NCBI GenBank assembly: GCA_049699975.1
Contig: JBNAWB010000001.1
Location: 24,886 to 88,885 of the forward strand
Direction: 5' to 3'
Source: CAZAGD01 sp049699975
Lineage (GTDB): Bacteria; Desulfobacterota; SM23-61
Length of the DNA stretch: 64,000 nt
In this document: positions 25,576 to 33,999 of the stretch, piece after piece
Position numbering within the stretch: the stretch's first letter is position 1
How the letters are laid out: every line of letters starts with the position of its first letter
Position numbers and translations under genes: made by a program
Notes under the pieces: model-generated
Database searches by the model: none
What the model saw: only the letters and a program-made list of their open reading frames with translations
Told to the model about the DNA's origin: nothing

Positions 25576-26358
25576 ATGCTCCGTGGTCTTTGGACAGCCG
25601 CCACAGGAATGGCTTGTCAACAAACAAATTTGGCCTCTATAGCCAATAATTTAGCCAATGTTAATACTAACGGCTTTAAGAAGAGTCGGGTAAATTTTCA
25701 GGATTTGATGTATCAAAATCTACGCACGCCAGGATCAACCACTTCGTCTGGAGGGCAATTGCCCGCCGGCATTCAAATCGGCATGGGAGCGAAAGTAGTG
25801 GCGGTGGAAAAAGTTTTTACCCAAGGAGATTACACTCAGACTAAGAACCAATTAGATATGGCTATAGAAGGGAAAGGCTTCTTCAAATTAATGAGCATGG
25901 GGAGAGAAGTCTATACGCGCTCGGGAGCTTTTAAATTAGACAAGGACGGTTACATCTGCGATAGCAATGGTAATCGTCTCCAACCAGAATTTGCGGTTCC
26001 GGCCAAAACAGCTACGATAACTATAGAGCCTGGTGGAAAAATAGTTTGCGCAGGCTCAGATGGCAAAGAGTTAGGAAGCGTGCAGATTCAACTTTTCAAT
26101 TTCCCCAACCCGGCAGGTCTCCAATCTATTGGCCATAATTTATTTGTTCCCTCCGATGCTTCTGGGGAAGCCGTCCAAGGAAATCCAGGATCCGATGAAT
26201 TTGGGACCATTCTCCAAGGATTTTTAGAAATGTCTAACGTGGATGTGGTGGAAGAAATGATTAATATGATCATGACCCAAAGGGCCTATGAAATCAGTTC
26301 GAAAGTAATCCAGGCCGGAGATGATATGTTGCATATGGCCTCCAATTTGCGGAGATAA
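25576..26358 (+). CDS. flgG: Flagellar distal rod protein FlgG
   Basis: FlgG builds the distal rod through the P- and L-rings. The opening LRGLWTAATGMACQQTNLAS, the segment NNLANVNTNGFKKSRVNFQD, and the C-terminal MSNVDVVEEMINMIMTQRAY are strongly diagnostic. Length 260 residues is typical. Ribosome site AAAGGAGGG. Confidence 0.96.
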   Translation: MLRGLWTAATGMACQQTNLASIANNLANVNTNGFKKSRVNFQDLMYQNLRTPGSTTSSGGQLPAGIQIGMGAKVVAVEKVFTQGDYTQTKNQLDMAIEGKGFFKLMSMGREVYTRSGAFKLDKDGYICDSNGNRLQPEFAVPAKTATITIEPGGKIVCAGSDGKELGSVQIQLFNFPNPAGLQSIGHNLFVPSDASGEAVQGNPGSDEFGTILQGFLEMSNVDVVEEMINMIMTQRAYEISSKVIQAGDDMLHMASNLRR

Positions 26359-26365
26359 GCTTAAA

Positions 26366-27112
26366 ATGGTTAGGTCTAAGATTTTAAAAATATATCTGAT
26401 ATTAATTCTTTATTCAGCAATCCTGATTTACTCTTTAGCTCACTCTGAAACAAAGGCCGACCTCCAAAACGGTTATATCATCGAAGCAGAAAGAGTGATG
26501 CGGATTTTAGAAGATTTTTTAAAGACTAACTTGGAAAAACAAAATCGCTCAGTCAAAATAAGCGAGATTCGCGGTTTTAAAAAAATTTTCCTACCCGAAG
26601 GAGTTCTATCCTGGGAAATAAAACTTCCTGATAGATTCTTCCAGGGGGGCGGTATTCCAGTTACTTTAACCTTCTATATAAATGGTCGCAAAGTTCAAGA
26701 GGTTCATTTTCAAGCTCAAGTTGAGATTTATGCCTGGGTAGTGGTGGCTAAAAATTATTTGCCCAAGCATCAGCTCATTAAAGAAAGCGATGTTCATCTT
26801 GTTTATCGGAATATTACCAAATATCCGGCCGATGTTCTTACGGAGACTAAAGAAGTTATAGGGAAAAGAGCGAGTCTCCATATAAATGCTTGGGAAGTTT
26901 TGCGCAAATCTATGGTGGAAGTGCCCCCCTTAGTGAAAAAAGGCGACTATGTAACGCTCTTGGCCGAAAATGAGGGCTTTCGGATTACGGCTATAGGGGA
27001 AGTGAAGGAAGAAGGGCGTCAAGGTGAAATAGTGAAGGTTTTAAATATTTCCAGCAAAAAAGAGATATTTGGCCGAGTTTTGGACAGTCAGACGGTGCAG
27101 GTAGATTTTTAG
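26366..27112 (+). CDS. flgA: Flagellar P-ring assembly chaperone FlgA
   Basis: FlgA is a periplasmic chaperone for FlgI. A signal peptide (about residues 1-28) precedes an N-terminal domain and a C-terminal SAF domain (about 135-245) with VVVAKNYLPKHQLIKESDVH and the closing IVKVLNISSKKEIFGRVLDS. I chose the ATG at 26366, which starts the signal peptide; an in-frame ATG at 26321 lies inside flgG. Length 248 residues. Confidence 0.9.
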   Translation: MVRSKILKIYLILILYSAILIYSLAHSETKADLQNGYIIEAERVMRILEDFLKTNLEKQNRSVKISEIRGFKKIFLPEGVLSWEIKLPDRFFQGGGIPVTLTFYINGRKVQEVHFQAQVEIYAWVVVAKNYLPKHQLIKESDVHLVYRNITKYPADVLTETKEVIGKRASLHINAWEVLRKSMVEVPPLVKKGDYVTLLAENEGFRITAIGEVKEEGRQGEIVKVLNISSKKEIFGRVLDSQTVQVDF

Positions 27113-27120
27113 GAGGGAAA

Positions 27121-27816
27121 ATGCCTAAATATATAGCCCAAAGATATTGCTTATTAATATTCTTCTTGATTTTGGGGGGCTTGGGGGGGTGTATGATGAA
27201 ACCATCGCCCACCTGGAAATCTTCCCCTGCGCAATTAAAACCTATATCTCCTCTTCCTTCGCCACCGGCGCCCATAAGTGAAGGTTCTTTGTATTCTCCC
27301 CAGATGGGGGTAAATTGGTACACTGATCTAAAAGCCAGAAACGTCGGGGATATAGTAACCATAAACATTGTGGAATCAGCGAAAGCCTCCAAGAATGCTT
27401 CCACCAAGACTTCCCGCAATTCCGAATTTGGAGCGAGTTGGAGCGGCGTCCTATCTAAATTGAGTGGTAATTGGTTTGGTGATGAACATAAAGCTTCTTT
27501 TGATAATGAATTTGAAGGGAAAGGTGAGACTACCCGTAGTTCCCAATTAAACGCTTATATTACCGCCCAAGTAATCCAGGTCTTGCCCAATGGGAATTTA
27601 GTAATTCAAGGATCGCGCGAAGTGCGGGTTAATAACGAAAATCAATATATTAATATTCAAGGAATAGTTCGTCCGGAAGATATTTCGGCCAATAATATAG
27701 TCCTTTCTACCTTTATCGCCGAGGCCAAGATTGAACTTACGGGCCAAGGAGTTATTGCCGATAAGCAAAGGGCCGGGTGGTTTACCAGAATCTTAGATTG
27801 GATCTGGCCATTTTAA
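27121..27816 (+). CDS. flgH: Flagellar L-ring lipoprotein FlgH
   Basis: FlgH forms the L-ring in the outer membrane. A lipoprotein signal with lipobox LGGC gives acylated Cys24. A proline-rich linker follows, then the FlgH core with ARNVGDIVTINIVESAKASK, QVLPNGNLVIQGSREVRVNN and GIVRPEDISANNIVLSTFIA. Length 231 residues. Its presence is good evidence for an outer membrane. Confidence 0.95.
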   Translation: MPKYIAQRYCLLIFFLILGGLGGCMMKPSPTWKSSPAQLKPISPLPSPPAPISEGSLYSPQMGVNWYTDLKARNVGDIVTINIVESAKASKNASTKTSRNSEFGASWSGVLSKLSGNWFGDEHKASFDNEFEGKGETTRSSQLNAYITAQVIQVLPNGNLVIQGSREVRVNNENQYINIQGIVRPEDISANNIVLSTFIAEAKIELTGQGVIADKQRAGWFTRILDWIWPF

Positions 27817-27842
27817 ATAGTTATAAAAGAGGAAGAAGAGCA

Positions 27843-29030
27843 ATGAAAAAGGGCTTTTTCCAAATTTTATGTTTGTTCATGATTCTTGCAATTTTTTCCT
27901 CCCCTTCCTGGGGAGCGCGTTTGAAGGATATTGCTACTTTTAAAGGAATTCGGAATAACCAATTAATCGGTTATGGGTTAGTAGTGGGCCTCAATGGCAC
28001 GGGGGACAGTCCGAATGCCGAGTTTACCATCCGTTCGATCAGCAATATGTTAGAAAGGATGGGCGTCCATATTCCCCAAGAGCGGCTCAGTCAAATCAGA
28101 TTGAAAAATGTAGCCGCGGTAATAGTAACCGCATCTTTGCCTCCTTTTTCTAAAGTGGGAAATAAGATTGATGTGCATGTTTCTTCTCTGGCTGATGCTA
28201 CTTCCTTAGCTGGGGGCACTCTTCTTTTAACCCCCCTCATTGGCCCTGATAAACAGGTATATGCCTTAGCCCAAGGACCCATCGCCATAGGTGGCTTTGC
28301 TTTTTCTGGAGCTTCAGGCAGTGGTGTGCAGAAAAATCATCCCACAGTGGGTATCATTACCCGCGGGGCAGTGATTGAGAGAGAAGTACCCGTTTCTTTA
28401 AACGGGAAAAAGGAGCTTTTTCTTACGCTCTTCAATCCCGATTTTACTACTGCCGAAAAAGTTAAAGAGGCGATCAATCATCTTTTAGGATTGAGCTATG
28501 CTTCTTGTGTTGATTCGGGAACTATTCAGATAGATGTACCTTATTCCTATCAGCAACGAATTCCCCAATTGATCTCTTTATTGGAGCAGATTGAAGTAAC
28601 TCCAGATACCGTAGCGAAAGTGATCATAAATGAAAGAACGGGCACCCTTGTTTTGGGAGAGAAAGTGCGCATTTCTACCGTGGCCGTGGCCCACGGAAAT
28701 TTAAATATCCAAATAAAAGAGAAATTGCACGTCTCGCAACCCAATCCTTTTGCTCCCCCAGCTCCGCCGGGTACCCCAACTACGGTTGTTCCTCCTCGGG
28801 AAGGCACAGGTACTATTGTTACTCCGGGATCAGCTACAGTTGTTACGCCGGAATCAACCATAGGGGTGAAAGAAGAAAGAAAAGGATTAGTAGTTTTATC
28901 TGAAGGGGTAGATTTAGGAGAGTTAGTGAGAGCACTCAATGCATTAGGAGTAACTCCTCGGGATTTAATAACAATTTTGCAGAGTATTAAGGCCGCGGGA
29001 GCCTTGCAAGCAGAGCTGGAAATCCATTAG
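27843..29030 (+). CDS. flgI: Flagellar P-ring protein FlgI
   Basis: FlgI forms the P-ring in the peptidoglycan layer. A signal peptide (about 1-22, ending SSPSWGA) precedes the family start RLKDIATFKGIRNNQLIGYG and the C-terminal LVRALNALGVTPRDLITILQ with KAAGALQAELEIH. A proline- and threonine-rich stretch (about residues 302-335) enlarges a loop that is shorter in most FlgI. The ATG at 27843 starts the signal peptide; an earlier in-frame ATG at 27777 overlaps flgH. Confidence 0.95.
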   Translation: MKKGFFQILCLFMILAIFSSPSWGARLKDIATFKGIRNNQLIGYGLVVGLNGTGDSPNAEFTIRSISNMLERMGVHIPQERLSQIRLKNVAAVIVTASLPPFSKVGNKIDVHVSSLADATSLAGGTLLLTPLIGPDKQVYALAQGPIAIGGFAFSGASGSGVQKNHPTVGIITRGAVIEREVPVSLNGKKELFLTLFNPDFTTAEKVKEAINHLLGLSYASCVDSGTIQIDVPYSYQQRIPQLISLLEQIEVTPDTVAKVIINERTGTLVLGEKVRISTVAVAHGNLNIQIKEKLHVSQPNPFAPPAPPGTPTTVVPPREGTGTIVTPGSATVVTPESTIGVKEERKGLVVLSEGVDLGELVRALNALGVTPRDLITILQSIKAAGALQAELEIH

Positions 29031-29049
29031 AAATTTAAAGTTTAAGAAA

Positions 29050-29496
29050 ATGGAAAAAGGGCCGATACAAAATGTAAAAAATTTACCCAATCTCCTTTCC
29101 CCTATGGACAATTTTAATAAAGGGAAATTGGATGAAGAAAGAGCTAAAAAAGTTTGTCGAGAATTTGAATCCTTATTTTGGAAAGAAATCTTCAAATTGA
29201 TGCGGAAAATGACCTGGGGAAAAGGATGGGGGAACAATAGCGAGTCAGGAAATGAAATATACCAAACCCTTTTAGAGCAAGAAGTGAGTAGAACCCTGGC
29301 TCAGAAAAAAGGATTAGGGATAGGAGAGCTAATTTATAAACAGATTACCAATCAGCAAAAAAATAAAAGTAACCTTTCACTCTCCCCTCTTCCCAGCGGG
29401 GAGAGCCCCTTACCTTCTCCGCTCCTTAGTGGGGAGAGCCCCTCACCTTCTCCTCTCCCCATTGGGGAGAGGCAAGGTGAGGGGGAATTAAAATGA
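29050..29496 (+). CDS. flgJ: Rod-binding protein FlgJ, N-terminal type, with repeat-encoded tail
   Basis: Residues about 35-110 match the FlgJ rod-capping domain (ARKVCREFESLFWK-like KVCREFESLFWKEIFKLMRK; QTLLEQEVSRTLAQKKGLGI). There is no muramidase domain, so this is the short form. The last about 35 residues (SLSPLPSGESPLPSPLLSGE and onward) are encoded by a GC-rich hairpin repeat at 29377-29490 and look unrelated to FlgJ. Removal of that tail would leave a normal length of about 110. Confidence 0.85.
   Translation: MEKGPIQNVKNLPNLLSPMDNFNKGKLDEERAKKVCREFESLFWKEIFKLMRKMTWGKGWGNNSESGNEIYQTLLEQEVSRTLAQKKGLGIGELIYKQITNQQKNKSNLSLSPLPSGESPLPSPLLSGESPSPSPLPIGERQGEGELK
29377..29490. repeat. Triple GC-rich hairpin repeat forming the 3' end of flgJ
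   Basis: Three near-copies of the unit with GGGGAGAG separated by CCTTCTCC occur in tandem, and the last (CTCTCCCCATTGGGGAGAGG) is a near-perfect palindrome. The same type of sequence occurs between genes elsewhere in the window (24041, 32417, 43676, 61755). Confidence 0.75.
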
Positions 29497-29545
29497 ACAC
29501 TTGCTTGAGGCTTTGCCTAAAGAAATTAGGCGCGGAGAATAGGCA

Positions 29546-30034
29546 ATGGAAGAATCTACCGGGCAATTTAAGGATTTAGAAGAGTTAATGGTTGAAGAAA
29601 TCCGTCAATATAACTTATTAATTGAAAAGATCAAAGAAGAAGGGCAATATTTGCGACAAAATTCTGTGGAACTTCTGCTTAAATCTATTAGCCAAATTGA
29701 TAAACAAAGAGAAATTTTAGTGAAAATAAATGAAACCCTGAGGAAAGAATTGAAAAGGGCAGCTAATTCATCTGAACTTAAAGAAGAAATTTTGGCTCAC
29801 GCTCTGCCACTCCCAATTTACCATAAATGGCAGAGGCACCAAAAAGAAGTGGCCCACTTAAAGGAAAGAGTCCATAAATTAAATTTACAGAATAAGGCAT
29901 TCATCCAAGAAATTCTTGCTTACTGGAGAGAATTAATGGATTTGATCGCTTCTTCCGGTAGTAACCTTTCATACCATTGGGTTAAGGGTAATAATCCAAA
30001 AACAAATCCATTCTTCTTAAATCAGCGAGTGTAA
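29546..30034 (+). CDS. flgN: Flagellar export chaperone FlgN
   Basis: FlgN escorts FlgK and FlgL to the export gate. This 162-residue protein is nearly all helix, with an early LEELMVEEIRQYNLLIEKIK repeat and a middle TLRKEL segment typical of FlgN-like chaperones. Sequence identity in this family is low, so position directly before flgK carries weight. GGAG lies eight bases before the ATG. Confidence 0.78.
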   Translation: MEESTGQFKDLEELMVEEIRQYNLLIEKIKEEGQYLRQNSVELLLKSISQIDKQREILVKINETLRKELKRAANSSELKEEILAHALPLPIYHKWQRHQKEVAHLKERVHKLNLQNKAFIQEILAYWRELMDLIASSGSNLSYHWVKGNNPKTNPFFLNQRV

Positions 30035-30036
30035 GA

Positions 30037-31488
30037 ATGTCTGGAGTTAGCGGAGTATTCAATATAGCTAAAGGTGCTTTGCAGGCTCAATTGGTCGCTA
30101 TGCAAGTGGCCAGTCATAACTTAGCCAATGTAAATACCCCTGGGTATACGCGCCAAATAGCCTTATTAGAAACCCAACCCTCAGCTTCCACAGGCCGGTT
30201 GAATTTAGGCCTGGGAGTGACCGTGCAATCTATAACCCAAGCAGTAGATATTTATACTACGCAGACTATCCATAAAAACATTGCTGACCTTTCCGAGAGT
30301 GATACCAAAGCTTCTATATTGAATTATATTGAGAGTCTTTTTAATGATACTTCGGGCACGGGTCTTGCTCAGGCGTTGAGTGAGTTTTGGAATGCCTGGC
30401 ATGACTTGGCTAATAATCCGAGCGGGATTGGCGAGCGCACTTCCCTTTTGGGAAAAGCCGAAAACCTTTGTAGCTTTTTCCATTCCTTAAGAAACAATTT
30501 AAGCCAAATTATGGAGCAAGCAAATGCCAGTATTGCTATCGCCCTCCAGGAAGTGAATGTGATCACCTCCCAAATTGCCAAATTAAATGGGAAAATTTTG
30601 GAAGCCGAATCTGCCGGAGCTGTGGCCAATGATTTACGTGACCAAAGGAATATTTTGTTAGAAAAATTATCAGACTACTTAGGCAATGTATATTTGGAAG
30701 ATGAAAATGGGGGCTTGAAAATTTGGGTGGGTCAGGGCATAAGATTGGTTGACGGCCTTGAGTATTGGGAATTAGAAAGCAATGACGGAAAAATATTTTG
30801 GAATGATATTCCCGTAGATATTAGTAAAAGGTTGATCGGTGGCAAGATCGGAGGTTGGTTAGATATTCGAGATGAAATAGTTCCTCAGTATATGGCCAAC
30901 CTTGATGAATTAGCCGGCACGCTCATCGCCCAGGTGAATACGCTGCATTTTACAGGCTACACCCTGGAGGGAGAAACAGGAAAATATTTTTTCAAAGATT
31001 TCCAAACTGCTCCGGAGTTGCCCAATTCCTCGGATTATACCAATGCGGCAGCTTATATACAATTGAGTACGGATGTCCTTGGTAATCCGCGGAATATCGC
31101 CGCCGGAGGAAGCACAGGTGATCCAGGAGATAATGAAAATGCTTTAAAAATATTAAATATCCAGAATGATGATACTAACTCCATTACCAAATGGGTTTAT
31201 AACCAACGGGGAGATTCCCGCACGAGCATTTCCCTGAACGTTACTTTAGATCATTATTACCATAACCTCACCGGCGAAATAGGGCTTTTGACTGAGCAAA
31301 TGCAACAAAAGCAGGAATTTATGCAGACATTTTTAGATCAATTAAGAACAGTGCGTGATTCAGTCTCCGGGGTAAACGTAGATGAAGAATTGGTGGAAGT
31401 AATGAAAATTCAGCGGGGTTTTGAAGCGGCCTCAAAATTAATAGCAGTTGCCGATCAAATGTTGCAAAGTTTATTGGAGATCAGATAA
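30037..31488 (+). CDS. flgK: Flagellar hook-associated protein FlgK (HAP1)
   Basis: FlgK is the first hook-filament junction protein. The N-terminus has VFNIAKGALQAQLVAMQVAS and HNLANVNTPGYTRQIALLET, the middle has the HAP1-type segment DLRDQRNILLEKLSDYLG, and the C-terminus VNVDEELVEVMKIQRGFEAA with SKLIAVADQMLQSLLEIR. Length 483 residues. It begins two bases after flgN. Confidence 0.95.
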   Translation: MSGVSGVFNIAKGALQAQLVAMQVASHNLANVNTPGYTRQIALLETQPSASTGRLNLGLGVTVQSITQAVDIYTTQTIHKNIADLSESDTKASILNYIESLFNDTSGTGLAQALSEFWNAWHDLANNPSGIGERTSLLGKAENLCSFFHSLRNNLSQIMEQANASIAIALQEVNVITSQIAKLNGKILEAESAGAVANDLRDQRNILLEKLSDYLGNVYLEDENGGLKIWVGQGIRLVDGLEYWELESNDGKIFWNDIPVDISKRLIGGKIGGWLDIRDEIVPQYMANLDELAGTLIAQVNTLHFTGYTLEGETGKYFFKDFQTAPELPNSSDYTNAAAYIQLSTDVLGNPRNIAAGGSTGDPGDNENALKILNIQNDDTNSITKWVYNQRGDSRTSISLNVTLDHYYHNLTGEIGLLTEQMQQKQEFMQTFLDQLRTVRDSVSGVNVDEELVEVMKIQRGFEAASKLIAVADQMLQSLLEIR

Positions 31489-31491
31489 AAA

Positions 31492-32373
31492 ATGCGCGTA
31501 GCTACCAGGACTATATACTATAACTTGGAAAAGAAACTCCTTTCCTTGGAAGAAAAACAGCAAAAGATAAATGAACAGATAGCTTCAGGAAAGATCCTCA
31601 ATAAACCATCAGATAATCCGCTGGCCATGATCAATGTTCTCCACTTGAAGAAGGCATGGGCGCAGGTGCAACAATACCAGCGGAATATGGAAACGACCAA
31701 AACTTGGCTAAATTTAACAGAATCGGCGCTGCAGCAGACGGAAGAATTGATCGGCCGGGCTAAAGAAATTGCTACCCAAATGGCTAGTGATACCCAAAAT
31801 GCCGCGACTAGAGCTTTGGCGGCTAAAGAAATAGATCAACTTATAGATCAGGCAATTTCTTTGGCTAATAGCGAGTTAGGGGGAAAATATATTTTTGCAG
31901 GTTATAAGGTTAATACTGTTCCTTTTTCCAAGGTGAGCGGATCCGTTCAATATAACGGCGATACTAATACAATTCAAATTCCCATTGGCCAAGAGGAAAC
32001 TTTGGCAATCAATAAAGATGGGCAGACCGCCTTTATGGAGGCTGATATTTTTACTGTATTAGGGAGTCTCAAAACTGCGCTGGAAAATAATCAGACAGCA
32101 GAAATTCGGCAGCAGTTAGAAAATCTCCAAGAGGTCGCGGATCATTTCAATAATCAAATAGTTGATATTGGGTCCCGACTGAACCGCTTGGAAGCCAAAC
32201 AAAATATTCTTAAAGACCTGGATCTTTTCTTTCAAGAGAGAATCTCAGAAGAAGAGGATGCGGATATTTCCGCTTTAGTTGTGGATTTAAAGGCGAAAGA
32301 ATTGGCTTATCAGGCGGCCCTGCTCTCTTCAGCAAAAATCCATGAGTTAACTTTATTAAATTATTTGCGTTAA
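31492..32373 (+). CDS. flgL: Flagellar hook-associated protein FlgL (HAP3)
   Basis: FlgL links FlgK to the filament. It is flagellin-like at both ends: residues 1-140 include EKQQKINEQIASGKILNKPS and TWLNLTESALQQTEELIGRA; the end has DISALVVDLKAKELAYQAAL. Length 293 residues. The start is three bases after flgK. A mobile-looking repeat begins just after its stop. Confidence 0.94.
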   Translation: MRVATRTIYYNLEKKLLSLEEKQQKINEQIASGKILNKPSDNPLAMINVLHLKKAWAQVQQYQRNMETTKTWLNLTESALQQTEELIGRAKEIATQMASDTQNAATRALAAKEIDQLIDQAISLANSELGGKYIFAGYKVNTVPFSKVSGSVQYNGDTNTIQIPIGQEETLAINKDGQTAFMEADIFTVLGSLKTALENNQTAEIRQQLENLQEVADHFNNQIVDIGSRLNRLEAKQNILKDLDLFFQERISEEEDADISALVVDLKAKELAYQAALLSSAKIHELTLLNYLR

Positions 32374-32376
32374 ATT

Positions 32377-32501
32377 ATTAATGAGCGCATTAAATAAATG
32401 ACATATGCTGTTCTTAACCCCTTATCCTAACCCTCTCGCCAGGCATGGGGAGAGGGGAAGGTAAGGGGAATAAGTGTAAATATTTAATCGCTCCGAGTAA
32501 T
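32377..32501. mobile_element. MITE-like element, copy 1
   Basis: The ends ATTAATGAGCGCATTAAATA and TATTTAATCGCTCCGAGTAA are imperfect inverted repeats (shared core GAGCG-ATTAAATA). A 50-bp GC-rich hairpin centred on GGCATGGGGAGAGG fills the middle. A second copy with the same ends is at 61723-61868. There is no coding capacity, so movement would depend on an enzyme encoded elsewhere. It lies between flgL and csrA. Confidence 0.7.
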
Positions 32502-32536
32502 AAATAGAGCAGTCATTTTTGCCAGGGAGGGTGAAA

Positions 32537-32758
32537 ATGCTGATTTTAACTAGGAAGATAGGCGAATGCATCGTCATCGGGGACAAGATCAAGGTCTATG
32601 TAATAGATGTCCGCGGTAAGCAAGTGCGCTTAGGTATTGAGGCCCCGGTTGAAAATGTTATTTATCGGGAGGAGATTTTCCAGAAGGTCATAGAGGAAAA
32701 CAAATTAGCCGCCGAGGCAGTTCAATACCACTTCTCGAAGATTAAAGAAAAGGAGTAA
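32537..32758 (+). CDS. csrA: RNA-binding translational regulator CsrA
   Basis: CsrA binds GGA motifs in mRNA leaders and blocks translation; FliW titrates it. The 73-residue protein starts MLILTRKIGECIVIGDKIKV and continues with IYREEIFQKVIEENKLAAEA, the full CsrA signature. The ATG at 32537 follows AGGGAGGGTG; an in-frame TTG at 32519 is upstream but does not fit the family. It is 9 bases from fliW, and a likely CsrA site lies in the flagellin leader at 42336-42371. Confidence 0.96.
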   Translation: MLILTRKIGECIVIGDKIKVYVIDVRGKQVRLGIEAPVENVIYREEIFQKVIEENKLAAEAVQYHFSKIKEKE

Positions 32759-32766
32759 GAGATAAA

Positions 32767-33201
32767 TTGAGAGTCACCACTTCTCGTTTTGGAACGATAG
32801 ACATTGAGGAAAAACAGGTTATTCGCATGCCGGAAGGCATGATTGGTTTTCCTGATTTTCGAAACTATGTTCTCTTAGAGCATAAAAAAGAATCTCCTTT
32901 TTGGTGGTGGCAGTGTCTAGATGCACCTTCTTTGGCTTTTGTCCTTACAGATCCTTTGCTCTTCAAACCAGATTATGAAGTACAAATAAGTCCGGAAGAT
33001 GAAGAAATATTGCAGGTTAAAGAGGCGGCAGGAAACTTGAAAACTTTAGTCGTCGTTAATATATCGCGAGACACTCCACCCATCATTACTGCTAATCTCC
33101 TTGGCCCATTGGTAATCAATGTGGCTAAGAGACTCGCCCGCCAAATTATTCAATTCCAGAATTCTTATTCCCACCGTTTTCCCCTTCCCTTAAGGTTATA
33201 A
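32767..33201 (+). CDS. fliW: Flagellar assembly factor FliW
   Basis: FliW binds flagellin or CsrA in turn, linking flagellin secretion to flagellin translation. The 144 residues include GTIDIEEKQVIRMPEGMIGF, PDFRNYVLLEHKKESPFWWW and the ending LLGPLVINVAKRLARQIIQF, all typical of FliW. It starts with TTG at 32767 and is adjacent to csrA, the standard pairing. Confidence 0.95.
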   Translation: MRVTTSRFGTIDIEEKQVIRMPEGMIGFPDFRNYVLLEHKKESPFWWWQCLDAPSLAFVLTDPLLFKPDYEVQISPEDEEILQVKEAAGNLKTLVVVNISRDTPPIITANLLGPLVINVAKRLARQIIQFQNSYSHRFPLPLRL

Positions 33202-33230
33202 GGGAGGTCAGGCAAGTCCGCAGGGCGTGG

Positions 33231-33297
33231 CCATCTCTTTAATTTCAATGAGTTACGAGATCGCCGCGGTCTGCATGCTCCCTCGCGATGACCTTAC
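33231..33297 (+). repeat. 67-bp dispersed repeat, copy A
   Basis: The segment from CCATCTCTTTAATTTCAATG to CTCGCGATGACCTTA is closely matched, in reverse complement, by 49827-49893 (GTAAGGTCCTCGCGAGGGAG to TTGAAATTAAAGAGATGG). It lies in the 192-base gap between fliW and the end of flgM, which otherwise holds nothing I recognise. Confidence 0.75.
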
Positions 33298-33393
33298 TAC
33301 ACAGTCTCAATGAAGAGAGGATTAGAGTGAGGGGATAAATTATAAGTAAGGTAATTTGGGCATGGGGTCGAGTTGTATCAAAGAAGATGAAAA

Positions 33394-33708
33394 TTATTTC
33401 AAAATCTCGGCTAAAAATTCTTTAGCCAACTTTTCTGATAATGCCTGGACATCAACTTGATATTTTCCCTCCGCAATCAATTCTTTCAATTTCGCAATTT
33501 TTGCGGATCTTTGTTCAGGTATGCTTTGGAGAAAAGAATAAATTTGTTGCAGCTCTTTAGATGCCTGAGAAAGTTCCACTTTGTCGCTTGCTTCCCCAGG
33601 AGATTTCTTAGCATCTAAGGCTACTTTTCTTTGTTCCGCCGAAGTAAGTTTTTCGGATTGGGTTATTACTCCGGTCGCTTGATCGGGTTTTACATTCGTC
33701 ACTGTCAT
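33394..33708 (-). CDS. flgM: Anti-sigma-28 factor FlgM
   Basis: FlgM binds FliA until it is exported through the finished hook. The 104-residue protein has the FlgM middle and C-terminal helices (KVELSQASKELQQIYSFLQS; KIAKLKELIAEGKYQVDVQA) and the family end SEKLAKEFLAEILK. It is on the minus strand between the flgF-fliW genes and the glycosylation operon, with its own sigma-28 promoter at 33762-33788 and ribosome site AAAGGAG, giving feedback control by FliA. Confidence 0.92.
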   Translation of the reverse strand: MTVTNVKPDQATGVITQSEKLTSAEQRKVALDAKKSPGEASDKVELSQASKELQQIYSFLQSIPEQRSAKIAKLKELIAEGKYQVDVQALSEKLAKEFLAEILK

Positions 33709-33761
33709 GAAGATTTTCTCCTTTATGAGAAAAAAATTTAAAATTTTATTTTTCTAATTAT

Positions 33762-33788
33762 TTTTCGGCAAATTTAAAAGAAACTTTA
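33762..33788 (-). promoter_or_regulatory. Sigma-28 promoter for flgM
   Basis: On the minus strand TAAAGTTT (33788-33781), an 11-base spacer and GCCGAAAA (33769-33762) match the sigma-28 consensus. It lies 54 bases upstream of flgM. A second CGGCAAATTT sequence near 33834 lacks a -35 partner. Confidence 0.78.
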
Positions 33789-33942
33789 ATTTTTCTAATC
33801 ACCCCCCGCTTAGATAAATAAAAAATAAATTAACTCGGCAAATTTTGCAACCCTTTTTTGTTTGGTCAGGCCTTTTTTGCCTATTTAATCTTTCTATCAA
33901 TTTTAACTATTAGAAAAAATTAGGGTTTTTAAATTCATCTTC

Positions 33943-33958
33943 TGGCATATCCTTTGCT
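33943..33958 (+). promoter_or_regulatory. Sigma-54 promoter of the glycosylation operon
   Basis: TGGCATATCCTTTGCT is a good -24/-12 element 41 bases before the gene at 34000. This ties the sugar-modifying genes to the flagellar regulon. Confidence 0.82.
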
Positions 33959-33999
33959 GAAATTAAAATATGGAATTTTTCTTGTAAGGAGGAATAAAA

